Shown here piece by piece: positions 20,726-31,805 of a stretch of 64,000 nt of DNA. Position 1 is the first letter of the stretch; every line of letters begins with the position of its first letter. The DNA is from Ailanthus altissimus. Lineage: Eukaryota > Streptophyta > Magnoliopsida > Sapindales > Simaroubaceae. The DNA lies in contig OX327696.1 of assembly GCA_946807835.1 (NCBI GenBank), positions 7,142,501 to 7,206,500 of the forward strand, read 5' to 3'. Under the pieces are notes generated by a model. That model made no database searches. It was not told where the DNA came from and saw only the letters and a list, made by a program, of their open reading frames with translations. The translations under genes were made by a program, and so were the position numbers.

Positions 20726-23560
20726 TTCTTCTTCGTTCTTGATGAAACTAGACCCTCTGATTACCTCATCAAAATGAAGATTCCAACTTTTGGAAGCTTG
20801 CTTAAATCCATAAATAGACTTCTTCAGTTTGTACACTAGACCAAAATTTTGGTTAGATATAAAACCTTCAGGTCATTCCATATAGATTTCTTCTTCAAGA
20901 TATCCATTTAAGAATACTTTTTTTACATCCATTTTCCAAATTTCATTATCGTAATATGCAATAATTGCCAATAAAATTCAAATTAACTTAAGTATCGCTA
21001 CTGGTAAGAAGGTTTTCTCATAATCAATCCCAGATCGTTGAGTATAATCTTTCACCATCAAACAAGTTTAAAAGTCTCTACGCTTTCATCAGGCCCATCA
21101 TTCCTCATATAAATTCATTTACAACCGATAGGAACAATTCCTCTAGGAAGCAAGTCTTTGACTTGATTTTAATGTATAAGTCAATTTTAGATTTCATGGC
21201 TTCTTGCCATTTACTTGAATCAATATCCAACATCGCCTCACTATAAATTAACTGATGTTTTTCTTCAACTAAGAAAACACCAAGGGCAGTTTCAGGAATT
21301 AAACCATATATTTTAGGTGGCCTTGATATCCTTTCTGGCCTATGTAAAGGGTGTGTTAAAGATATTCTGCTCGATTGAGCTTGAGGTTCCATCATTGGTA
21401 CATTTACATCCTGATTGACTTCCTCAAATTCAATCTTTCTACAATCTTTATGATTACTCTAGAAAAGTGACATAACGAGAAATGAACATGTTTTGTTCTT
21501 AGATCATTGAATTTGTATCCCTTTGAATTCTTGGGATATCCAATGAACCAGTACATGTATCATTTGAGAGCAAGTTTATCCTATTGCATAACTTTTACGT
21601 TAGCAGGACAGCCCTAAATCTTAATATACTTAATACTTGGTTTTCTTCCACTCCATATCTCATGTGGAGTGGATAAAATAGCTTTTAATGGAACTCTGTT
21701 CAATATATGAGCAACAGCTTTTAGAGCATAACCCCATAGATATTCAGAAAGATCGGTGAAGCTCATCATCGATTAAACCATTGTGTTATGGAGTACGTAG
21801 GGGACTATACTGAGCGAGAATCCTATTTTTCTTTAAATAATTCAAAATTTCACTAATCCTGTATTCACCTCTTCAATCTAGGCATTTGATATACTTGTCA
21901 ATTTGTTTCTCTACTTTTAGTCAAAACTTTTTGAACTTCTTCAAAAATGTTTAACTTGTGTTTCATAAGAAACACGTATCTAAATCGTGGTAGATAATTG
22001 ATAAAGACAATAAAATACCGAAACGCATCCATTGCAGTGTGATTCATTGGACCACATACATCAGTGATGCAGTGTCCAACACCAATAAATGGATCTTTGG
22101 TCACTATCCCTTGAATACACGATTGACAAACTAGATAAAGTTCTATGGTTAAATCAAGTATTTGATCATCCTTAACCAGATGAGATTACCATATGCCATA
22201 ATTCGGTCTCATTTAAAATTTATGAGCTATTACTAGTATTTACCTGTATATTCATGAAATTTCCTATTGCATCCAATATATAATGGTCATTAATTAACTG
22301 ACATTCAGCTAATAAAATATTATCTAAATCATACAAGCATAAGGAACGATTCCAAACATATATATGATATACTTCATTATCTAATACAAGAATGAAAAAA
22401 AATTTGTCGGATAATGTTTAGCACATAATAACAATTATTCGATACGATAATTTTATTACACAGAGGAATTAAATCAAAATGTTCAATAGCTTCCACTTGG
22501 AGAAAATCACAATTCTCAATGCGAAGCTGTACTTCTTCAGGCTGTAATAATTTAACTTCTTTCAGACCCCACAACACATTGTAGATATGAGAGGGACAAG
22601 CAGTATCTAATACCCAGCTAGTGCTAGCATCAAATGCTAAATAAATGTCAATGATAGGTAAATGTATATCTGAGGGGGTCTTCATAATCATGGCAATGTA
22701 TTTTGGGCAATTACGCTTCCAGTGTCCATCCTCACTATAATGAAACATTTTTCTTTTACTTTATTCTTTTATTGAGTCTTAAATATGTGTTGCTTTTAAG
22801 AACCTATATTGGGTGTATATTTTACCTTCTTTTTATTCTTCTTCTTGAACCTTTTAGAAGCCTTAAGGTTCAAAGATGTAGCACTCTGAACTTAAAAGGT
22901 TGTGCCCTCTTTGTTCATATTCTTTTGAGCTATTTTCAGCATATTATGTAGATCGGCATAAGTAAAGGTCGATCTCTGCATGTTGAAGATCATGATGAAT
23001 TGTGCAAATGACCCTGGAAGTAATTGAAGAATCAAACTGTTCCATAATGTGTTGCTCAATGAGATATTCATAGTTTCAAACCTCTCAATACGAGATATAA
23101 TCTTTAAAACATGGGAACCCACTAGACTACCCTCGCGTAGTCTAGCTTGAAAGAGAGATTTGGAAACTTTGTATGCTTAAACTTGAGGCCAGTTACCAAA
23201 TAACTCTTTCAGATAAAGTATTATGCTGGCAGCACTATTTATGTGGACATACTCTTATTATAACTCCACGGACATTGAGCCAAGCATATACGATTTGATT
23301 TTTAAAGCGTCATCTAACTATTTCTAATATATCTACTTTTCGACCGAAGAACCATCATAAGAAACTACTCGGGGTAGACATTGATCAATTACATATCTAA
23401 ACTTCTCAAAATCTAGAACTATTCTGAAATTCATAGGCCAGTCAACATAATTTTCTGCACCTTTAAGTTGGTGCGCATCAAAGATACGAACTAGTGGGTT
23501 GCTTGAAGGCATTTGATCTTCACAAGATAAAAGAAAAAAAAACGATGTTAGCAAAATATT
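20726..23560 (-). pseudogene. Copia RT N-terminus, integrase, protease and gag
   Basis: Read right to left: gag start near 23333-23520 (LKGAENYVDWPMNFRIVLDFEK), gag middle 22892-23122 (ILQLLPGSFAQFIMIFNM, DLHNMLKIAQKN), a degenerate zinc knuckle at about 22700-22748 (HYSEDGHWKRNCPKY with two Cys lost), protease WVLDTACPSHIY near 22595-22630, integrase core at 21898-22104 (DVCGPMNHTAMDAFRYFIVF), and the linker/RT start 21150-21395 (RPERISRPPKIYGL, DIDSSKWQEAMKSKID). Many frameshifts are present. It joins the RT half at 14280-15316 across the inserted solo LTR. Confidence 0.88.
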
Positions 23561-24710
23561 TTAATTGCTAATAAATAATGTTTTAGATTATGGATATAAC
23601 AGTTATATTATTTTTAAATCTAAAAATGCTATCCCATTATTTTACGTAATCTCTTTCATCTCTCAAATGAGAAAATGATAGTTTAAATTCTGTAAACTAT
23701 ACAATGAGAAGTAGACCCTATTGGCATGTTACTCCAACCGTATGCTTTAATGATCTAGACCTTTGTAAACATGAAAAGTATATAGCTCTTATCAATTGCA
23801 TCTCATAAAACTCTTATCATTGATCTTAAATATACTTTATCCACATACTTTAGTAATATAGGATAAGTGTATTTCAGAATAACTTATCAATCATCAAATT
23901 TATGTTTCTGATATTACCCACACACTTTAGCAATCTAGGGTAATACTTTCGCATATATTTGCCTTATCTTATGTTTAACTGGCATGCCCAAGTCACACTA
24001 ATCAATTCCTCACACTTTAGCGATCTTGAAAAAAATCGAAGTGACTCATCTAAAACTGTATTGACAAGATGGATCATATTATAACATTATCTCATAGTGA
24101 AATATAATTTAATCTGAATAAGAGAGATTTTCTAAACACATCATCATCTCTTGTTGATGATTAATTTAGATCATTCATTTTATTTTTTAAAAGCACAACT
24201 AACCCATACCAATAGCACTTCCATTGTGGTTTTCAATATAAATAAATGATCATATCATGTTATGATAATTATAGATGCATAATATAGTAATAATATAAGT
24301 CAAAAGATAATAAAAATAAATTAAAAAAATTTCTAATAAGAGTGTCAAACGCTACAGAATTCATGAAAAGTTAAAGATGGCACTGCAACGCTTCCACCTT
24401 GGCGCCACGCCACAAGTTAGTAGCTATAGTGTCGTAGCATCCAGAAAGCTGGCGTCGGACGCTATTACAACATTACAGTGTCTAAAAATTAGTTTTTCAT
24501 GTTTTGCACCCAATTTTCTAATGTACATCATGTCCATACATCATATGTTTAATTCCAAACATCAACATGTTCAAGAACATAAAAAATTATACTATGTTCA
24601 ATTTCAAACATCACCATGTTTAAAATCAAACATCGTTATGTTATTCAAAAATACAACATCAACATATTAAAAATTCAACAACATCAAGCATCACATACCC
24701 AATTAGCATG
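23561..24710 (-). other. Copia leader region with GC-rich motif
   Basis: Non-coding sequence between gag and the primer site. It is AT-rich except for 24377-24480, which carries GCACTGCAACGC, TTGGCGCCACGCC and GGCGTCGGACGC. Motifs of this kind recur at four other places in the window. Confidence 0.5.
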
Positions 24711-24722
24711 CTCTGATACCAT
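24711..24722 (-). other. Primer binding site of the minus-strand copia element
   Basis: GCTCTGATACCA on the plus strand is TGGTATCAGAGC on the minus strand, complementary to initiator tRNA-Met. It lies next to the LTR edge at 24724 and proves the element's direction. Confidence 0.85.
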
Positions 24723-24723
24723 T

Positions 24724-26690
24724 TGTTGAGTGAGTGTGTGATTAATTGAGTGTACATATAATTTAAAATTTTATCACACGCAGTGGAAGTATCATATACA
24801 AAATACATTCAATCAATATAATCATACACATATTGAAGGTAGCTTTTAATTCTGATACCATCAAGCAGCATATGTCGATGAAACTAAATTACAAGTGAGA
24901 AAATCTACCCAGATTGAAGGTAACTTTCAATTCTTCAAGAGTTGCAATCATTAAAATTTTAGCTCACCTTGAAGTGTGCTATTGCATAATTTCAGTTCAC
25001 AACAAAAATTGTGGAATTGTGAATTTAGAATAGCAGTCACAAAAATGTTCTAGCAACAAGTATTAACCTATCAAATACTTTGAATCTATTTGTCTTTGTT
25101 TCTTATGAGAGATGAGATGAAGGAATTATTTTTGGTCTTTCTTCTCACACAACCCTTTGTATAAAACACTTAAAAAAACACTTAGCTTATTCTCTCACAA
25201 CTTTCTCATACGTAGATGGCTTGAATGGAATAAATCAAATAGAGCTCCAAATATTTTGTCAAAATAATGACTAATGGAAGTGCTCTCCCCACCATTCAAC
25301 ATTGTTGGCAGTTCCATTCCATTAACTTATTAAAAAACACTTGATTACTGGCCACCAAATATTCTTATACCTAATATATGGAATATCTTTAATTATTTTA
25401 AGTAATAAAATGGCCAACATCAAGGTCTCTCATTAGTTAAATTATGCAATTGCCATAATTAATGTTTTTTATTTTACAATAATGATAATAAATGAACTTT
25501 GCATTAATTATTCAAAAACTATTTTTGAATAATTACTTTTACCTCACTTGTGTTTACTAGCATGGTGAATTAGTAATTTCAAGGTAAAAATAATTTTATG
25601 GACAATATTGTGGCACTTAACATTTAAGTCTTGACAAATATACATCTCGAGGAACCCCTAAATCTTATTTTCGGTTTGCTAGAATTTCTTGGACCAAACA
25701 GTTTAATCTAATACGCTGCTCAGTGCATAATGAGTACACTTTATATTATGAGACTCTTTAGGTCTACGCCTGATTTTTCATATAGAACATATTCATATGT
25801 CCGTGAACAATATCTCACACACATGTTACAAATATCACAAAGCGACGCATTAGACCATGCAAGTTGAGGTTATAATTTATCCATATAATCATTCCATCAT
25901 TTATATCCTAAAAGAGCGGAGATATAGATCGACACCATCAAATCTCCATATGCTCAGCCATAAACTTATATGCAGATTTGTATTTCAATAAATAATCTTC
26001 GCAAATACTTTTGCGATATTATTTATTCTTAGAAAAAACTCTTTTTTTCTAGTTTTTATTACTTATGGCCATAAGACTTTCTGAAACACAATCTTGGAGC
26101 ATTATGATATATTACTCACCAAAATGAGCTCATGGATTCTATATTTGTGTATACCAAACTCTATAAGCATCGGACTAAAGCTAGTGACACTAGCGATCAG
26201 ATCATGAAAAGTTTCTCAAATGTATGAAACTAAAGTATGGTGAATCACTCACAAGCTCACTGTGGAACTTAGATCAAAGGACCATGAATACTAAACTTAA
26301 GAAGACCCTTCATTGACAGTTTTATGGGATGTCAATTACAGGTCTTTATGAGTCTGTTTAATACCCAATCCTTACTGAATACCTGTATCTCTATACGAGT
26401 TTCTATTAAACTTATGGTCTGGTAAGACTAACCATCTAGACCATCTAGATGTAGACATAGACTTATCTATATTTATATTAAGGTCTTCACAGACAAACCT
26501 ACATCACTGAAGATAGATTAGAAATATAGTATTTGAGAACATATTTGCACAATGATATTTTTTAGCACAATTTGTAACTCTTTGAAACTATGTCATTACT
26601 AATATATTATCAGGTCTTTATCCCACTTCAAATAAGGCTCCAACTCCTTAAATTTTGCTGACTCTTATAACTTGTTAACTCTTAATTTTC
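24724..26690 (-). repeat. 5' LTR of the minus-strand copia element, truncated at its outer end
   Basis: It aligns with 12107-14272 from TGTTGAGTGAG up to about 26685, where similarity stops roughly 230 bp short of the expected end. No matching target duplication was found on this side. Confidence 0.8.
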
Positions 26691-26699
26691 TTTTTGAAT

Positions 26700-27480
26700 T
26701 AAAATATTATAAATCAGTTCTATATAGGTCCATATTTAGACTATCTAGAGAGTTAGTCTTAGTAGACCATGGGTTTACGGAAGTTCATTTGGGTATGCAG
26801 GTATTCAGTAAGACTAGATACTGAACAAAGTCACAAGAACTTCCAATAGATACCATTTAAAAAAGTGTTAGTAGCATGGTGTTAGTAAAACCCATTTTTA
26901 TAATAGTGTGCATCATGTAATTGCTTAACCATTAAGCATGCATGAGTTGACAAACTTAATGGGACAAGTGTTGCACATGTCATAAACCACTTCACAAGTG
27001 CTTTGTGTGTTATTATTGCATCATAAAATTATTTAACCATTAAGTATGAATAAGTCAACACAAAATGCCACTAGGTGCTTTACTTGGCCAAGACACATGT
27101 TGAGTTCTAACGCTTAGAATTCGATATACATTATTCTTGTACGAAATAAAACTAAACCTGTAATACCAAAAAAATATCTCGGATTAAATTCTTCAATTCT
27201 AAAATATTTTTATCAAAATAATAATTATCTCATAATTAGTACTTACACAAATTAATCTAGTCATCACATGACTAATTGATACTTTAATACTCAACGAGTA
27301 CAATTCATATTGTGAGATTCTCTATGTTTATACCCATTTGTATGTATATAAGTCCGTAAATTTTACCCAGTTTACATATCACGAACTATACAAGATGATG
27401 CATTGAATCATATAAATTGAATTCATACATATTTTTATAGCCATACAATATTATAGCCGTCTTATTTCATTATATCCTGA
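26700..27480. repeat. Rearranged fragments of the same copia LTR family
   Basis: Positions 26710-26870 match the LTR in inverted orientation: the minus strand carries CTTACTGAATACCTG and CATGGTCTACTAAGACTAAC, as near 26370-26430. Positions 27270-27480 match it directly but weakly (CATATTGTGAGATTCTCTA; compare 13110). The intervening sequence is AT-rich with no gene. Confidence 0.6.
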
Positions 27481-27958
27481 AATTGAAGAAAAAAAATAGA
27501 GAGATTATCAAAATTTTAAAAGTGAATATAACAACATACTGTTTGCATAAACAAGTCAACGCATGCATTCACGTATGTCAGCAAATATGTGTATTTGGAG
27601 ACAAATCATACAAAATGATGAACAAAAATTAAAAATTAAAAAAAATAAATTTGAAAATAAAAATAACAATGATTCAATCATGCATGATTTTTACATGGTG
27701 CTAGCAGAATGTCCTTATCTATGAGCAATAGTTATCTACAACACTACAAGTAAAACCAAGTCCACACATTATTCTAAAAAAAAAAAAAAAGAAAGAAAAG
27801 GCGTACTAGAATATTGGTGCATTTGCGGACGAATCTTAGAAAATGGACAAAAAGTAAAAGAAAGAAAAACTGATGAAAATTGTCTAAAATCCTGCATGAG
27901 TCTTGCATGTAGCTAGCACAATTATCCCGTGCTTGATATCATTTAAGCTCTGGCTCTC
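27481..27958 (+). promoter_or_regulatory. Upstream region of the Kunitz gene with a cluster of RY-type motifs
   Basis: The RY core CATGCA or its complement occurs at 27562-27567, 27679-27686 (the full CATGCATG palindrome), 27893-27898 and 27904-27909. A TGAGTC motif at 27897-27902 sits between the last two. RY elements bind B3 factors of the ABI3/FUS3 type and are common in seed-protein promoters. Seed expression is an inference. Confidence 0.45.
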
Positions 27959-27965
27959 TATAAAT
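27959..27965 (+). promoter_or_regulatory. TATA box of the Kunitz gene
   Basis: TATAAAT within CTCTCTATAAATTCAG, 56 bases before the ATG. A CTTCACTATC stretch about 15-25 bases downstream is a plausible start region. Confidence 0.75.
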
Positions 27966-28020
27966 TCAGTCTCTTCACTATCAAATTTAACACACATCAA
28001 ACAACCTTCAAAATAACAAG

Positions 28021-28665
28021 ATGAAGACTTTATTTGCAGCAACACTCTCATTCCTTCTCCTTTCCTTCGCCTCAAAACCTCTTTTGGGGCGCCCAGATCC
28101 CGTGCTTGATACCAATGGCAACGAGGTAACAAAGAACCGCGATTATTATGTTGTTTCAGTAATGAGGGGAGCCGGCGGCGGTGGCCTCACCCTGTACCCG
28201 GGCAGAAACGATTTCTGCCCTCTGGATGTTAGGCAAGAGAAATTGGACGTACTAAGGGGAACCAAAATTAGATTTATGCCGGTTGACAACTCTAGTATTG
28301 TCCATGAATCCACAGATCTTAACGTGAGATTCGCAACTGTGACGAGATGCAACGAGCCACCAGTTTGGAAAGTCGACAATTACGACGATTCAAGAGGCAA
28401 ATGGTTTATAACAACTGGTGGAGTCCCAGGAAACCCTGGATATGAAACTTTGAAGAACTGGTTTAAGCTTGAGAGATCTGGATCATTTACATCTCCAAGC
28501 GTTTATAGATTTGTTCATTGTCCTTCTGTTTGCAGTTCTTGCGTAAAACTGTGCAACAATGTCGGTGTTGCTTATGACGATGATCGACGTCTGGCTCTAG
28601 ATGAAGGGGCTTTAAATGTTGTGTTGAGTCCAGCTGGAGAAAGTTCAATAATGGTCGTAGAATGA
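28021..28665 (+). CDS. Kunitz (soybean trypsin inhibitor family) protein, miraculin-like
   Basis: Single-exon gene of 214 residues, the usual length and structure for the family. Residues 1 to about 23 form a signal peptide (LFAATLSFLLLSFA core), so the product is secreted or vacuolar. The mature N-terminus has the Kunitz signature PVLDTNGNEV.....YYVVS (27-46). GGGLTLYPGRNDFCPLDV (53-70) follows, then the reactive-loop region and RFATVTRCNEPPVW (103-116). Cysteines are at 66, 110, 167, 171, 174 and 178: the two standard disulfide pairs plus two extra, as in miraculin-like members. Aligning to soybean inhibitor puts Ser92 where the P1 Arg/Lys of a trypsin inhibitor would be, so strong trypsin inhibition is unlikely. 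NSS at 90-92 is a possible N-glycosylation site. The frame is intact with GC content above its surroundings, a TATA box and poly(A) signals. It is the only ordinary host gene found here. Confidence 0.95.
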   Translation: MKTLFAATLSFLLLSFASKPLLGRPDPVLDTNGNEVTKNRDYYVVSVMRGAGGGGLTLYPGRNDFCPLDVRQEKLDVLRGTKIRFMPVDNSSIVHESTDLNVRFATVTRCNEPPVWKVDNYDDSRGKWFITTGGVPGNPGYETLKNWFKLERSGSFTSPSVYRFVHCPSVCSSCVKLCNNVGVAYDDDRRLALDEGALNVVLSPAGESSIMVVE

Positions 28666-28717
28666 TCCTTTAACTAAATAATGGACCAGGCTCTTCCTAA
28701 ATCGTACGTTTTAACTA

Positions 28718-28777
28718 AATAAAAATGTAGTAGCCTGTGATCCTTTCAGTTGAATCTTGTAGTAATTTTCAAATAAA
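28718..28777 (+). terminator. Poly(A) signals of the Kunitz gene
   Basis: AATAAA occurs at 28718-28723 and again at 28772-28777, 53 and 107 bases after the stop. The second is followed by a T-rich tract. Confidence 0.65.
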
Positions 28778-28799
28778 AGTTGCTTTTTTTTAACGTTCA

Positions 28800-30390
28800 A
28801 TCTAATTTTTGAGTTTTGTTCCATTTAAGTGGCCGTAGAAATACTTGATTATCTTGAATTCTATCTTACATGCCTTTTTCTCAAGTTTTAATGTTAAATT
28901 TCTCAAGTTAATTCTACTTTAAATTGTTTAAACTCCACATACATGATGATAGTTGTCAACAACAACTGCTTCTGTATAGGAAACCTTTCCCTTTCTTTCG
29001 AAGAAATCTCATTTGAAAGAATGAATTTTCTAATTAAGGGGGGAAAAAAATTACAGCTGGAAAAAGAGCCTTATTCTTTGAATATTATATTGAGATAAAA
29101 GGTTATTTTAAACGAACTCATGTGGTTTGTTGAATTTGCAACTCTAATTAAATAAGTTCTTAGTTATACATGTTGCAGAGTAAACCCTTAATCACATAAT
29201 AATAAGAAAAATCAAAATAATAAAAGAAAAACGTAAAAAATAAAATTTATCTTAATTTAGTGCTATGTTTATTATCATTATAATTTTTTTTTTATCATAA
29301 TGATGAAAAAGAATTACAAGATACAATTCTTGTCTTGATGCCACTCTTTGTATACAAACCCTCTTCTCAAGTTCTATGTCTAGTAGGAAATAAATTAAAA
29401 TATTGTCATTTTTTTTAATAAAAATTAGATTGTGATAGTTTTTATTCATTAGTAGGAAACAAATTAACACAAATATAAATAATGTGATTAATTTGATTTT
29501 ACTCTAACAATCTCTTATTTGGAGACTAATTCATGGTCAATTATCTCTTTTGCAATGATAATCTTTCTCAATCATCAAGAGAATAAGTCCAACTGAAACC
29601 GAGATAACTTTACTTTCTTGATATTGATCATAGTCTTCAATAGCATAATGATTAGAGTTGCAAAGTTTGGGTCTGAGTTCGAGTTTAAATCTAGGTTGAG
29701 TCTAGGTCATTCGAAACTCGAATTTTAACTCAAGTTTTTATTTTTCATTTTTATTTTTTTTGGATAAAATTTGTATATCTCTCATACAACAAAGAGAGTT
29801 TCATGAGAGCCATCAGCTATCAATAGATCATTGCTTATAATAATAATAACAATAAAATATTCAATGCGTAGCTTATTAATCTGTATAAAGAAAAACAAAA
29901 TAAGAACAAGTTTCTCAAATTTTGCTTGCCAGATGGCTTCCTATTTAGCTTTGGCTTTGTAGACAATGAAAGGACGAAAGTGGTGCAAGGAACAAAAGTC
30001 GGCCAGCAAAAAAAAAAAGTTTCAAATCGAGAAAGAAAGAAAATATACACGGAAAGCGATTAATGTAGAGCGGTTGAAGGCAAAACCGTAGGCGCAAAAA
30101 CAGAACACACGAAGTTTCAATTTATCTAGAGCTGGCCTAGACAAAAAAAAAAAAAAAATTGAAACTTATAATTGGAAAAAAATAAATTAAATTTTTTAAA
30201 ATTTTTTTGGGTCTGGGATTTTTAAATTCGAGTGCTAATAACGACTAAATTTTTATCTCCATGAATCTTTTTAAGTGTTAAAAAACCTATATTTGTTCTG
30301 TTCTAACATGATAAATAGGACCCTTGCTAAATGAATAGTATTATGACTGTCACAAATGCAACACATTTTTTATAAGATTCTTACTAAAAT
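28800..30390. other. AT-rich intergenic region, no gene seen
   Basis: Long A/T runs and short degenerate ORFs. A patch near 29660-29740 and another near 30190-30240 share TCGAGTTT/ATTCGAGT phrases like those of degraded MITEs, but I could not define ends. Positions 29900-30130 are less AT-rich without a recognisable frame. Confidence 0.4.
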
Positions 30391-30835
30391 CATCCATAAA
30401 TGTTTATAACCATGTCATATCTTTACTGACGTTTGTCATTGCAACATATTATGCTTGGTAGTTGAAAAAGTAACAATCTTCTATACTTTTAAAGCCCAAC
30501 TATTTATTGTACTGCTCAATGTAAAAACATAATTACTAGTCCTCTTCCTAACCAGCCATGTCAGTATTAATATAACCTTATAAATTCAAAATTTATTTTC
30601 TTAAACACAAACTAAGTTTGTACTTCCTTTAAATATTTGAAATTTCAATCACAATTTTCCCTTGTTGCTTTCTTAAATTATTCATATATCCACTTATAAC
30701 CCTCGATGCATATGATATGCTCGGTCTTGTGTTGACTATGGCATAATTAAAATTGCTAATAAAGCATAGGGTATCATATACATATATGCTCACCTATGCT
30801 TTCTTGAAGATGATTGCTCCTTAGGTAGTTTAGAG
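30390..30835 (-). pseudogene. Copia RNase H relic
   Basis: On the minus strand the sequence reads DTLCFI then NYAIVNTRPSISYASRVISGYMNN (near 30680-30780), GYINTDMAG near 30560-30590 and QA.YVAMTNVSKD near 30420-30460. These match copia Y.VGSIMYAM..TRPD..YA..V.SRYM, GY.DAD.AGD and AEY.A..EA. It continues rightwards at 31806 after an inserted LTR-like block. Confidence 0.75.
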
Positions 30836-31805
30836 TAAGCAAAAGGATTTCTCATGAACTTTGTTTTATTTATATAGTGAATTTATTGGAGAAATCGCCT
30901 TTCACCTCGTGAGATTAGGTTAAAGCGAAGAATTTTATTTTAGTTGAACCTTAAACCCTAACTTCTTTATGTAGCGGAATAATCTATATATCAAGTAAGA
31001 TAGTAAGAATTCAAAGCAGAAACTAAAGAGCACAACATAATCACTTATGTGGTTCGGCCAATTGCCTACTTCAATGGTGGATCCAAGGATCCTAACATTT
31101 CTTATTAATTTTCTAGAGATTTTACAAAGAAAACTTAATGAAGAACCCTTAAAATGACCTAATGTTTAGTGTACCTTTACTCTACCACGAACAATGAATA
31201 CTCAAACGACAGTTCCACCCTAACTCACACAAGCACTTAGTGTCTACCTAGTTCTTCCCTCTCTTAGAGTCTCTCTTAATACTTGATCTTAAATAAAGAG
31301 TTTACAAATATTCATATATGGGTTATTTCGTTCCAACTAACCCTATTCCATATTAGAGTAAGAGTCCACTTATTTTGGAAGTCTTAAACTTTTTAAAACT
31401 CAAAATCTGAATTAGAAACAGACTTTTCCCCACTCTAGCGCCGTGGTGTTGAGGTCCTGGAGCCACGGCACTGAGCCTTGACGCGTCCAGCACTACGGCG
31501 CTGGAAACTTGGCTCTGCAATGTTTGGCATGCCGCGTTTAGTATTGCGGCACTGGGAACCTGGCACCGCAACGCTAGAGTTCTGTTCTGGGCACTGCGGC
31601 ACTGGCCCTTGTTTCAGCTCCGCATTTGTTCTCGCTTCATTTACATCTTCAAGTCCCGTATCGCTTCTCTTTTTCTGTCTCACATGTCCTAAACTTCTCC
31701 ATATGTATCCCACACATTCTAAACTTTTTGTGACTCTTTTTTTTATATTCTTCTCAATTCTTATATAAGCAAGATTGTTGAATCCCCAAATCTCCAACAT
31801 AATCA
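30836..31805. repeat. LTR-like insert with GC-rich motif, splitting a copia relic
   Basis: It separates two halves of a copia pol frame. It includes TTATGTGGTTCGGCCAATTG near 31044-31063, a phrase typical of plant copia LTRs. From 31434 to 31620 runs a GC-rich tract with repeated GGCGCTG/GGCACTG units. Exact ends and target duplication were not resolved. ORFs on both strands across the GC-rich tract are artefacts of its composition. Confidence 0.55.

Larger units (their letters stand above)
12107..26690 (-). mobile_element. Minus-strand Ty1/copia element with long LTRs, itself interrupted
   Basis: Read right to left: 5' LTR (24724-26690, outer end truncated), initiator tRNA-Met primer site, leader, gag, protease, integrase, RT, RNase H, 3' LTR (12107-14272). 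The coding frames are full of stops. The RT is split by a solo LTR at 15322-20720. It inserted into the RT start of the plus-strand copia relic at 12106. At least three more copies of the same LTR family are in this window (27100-27480, 43772-46490, 56340-58747), nearly all in this orientation. Confidence 0.88.
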
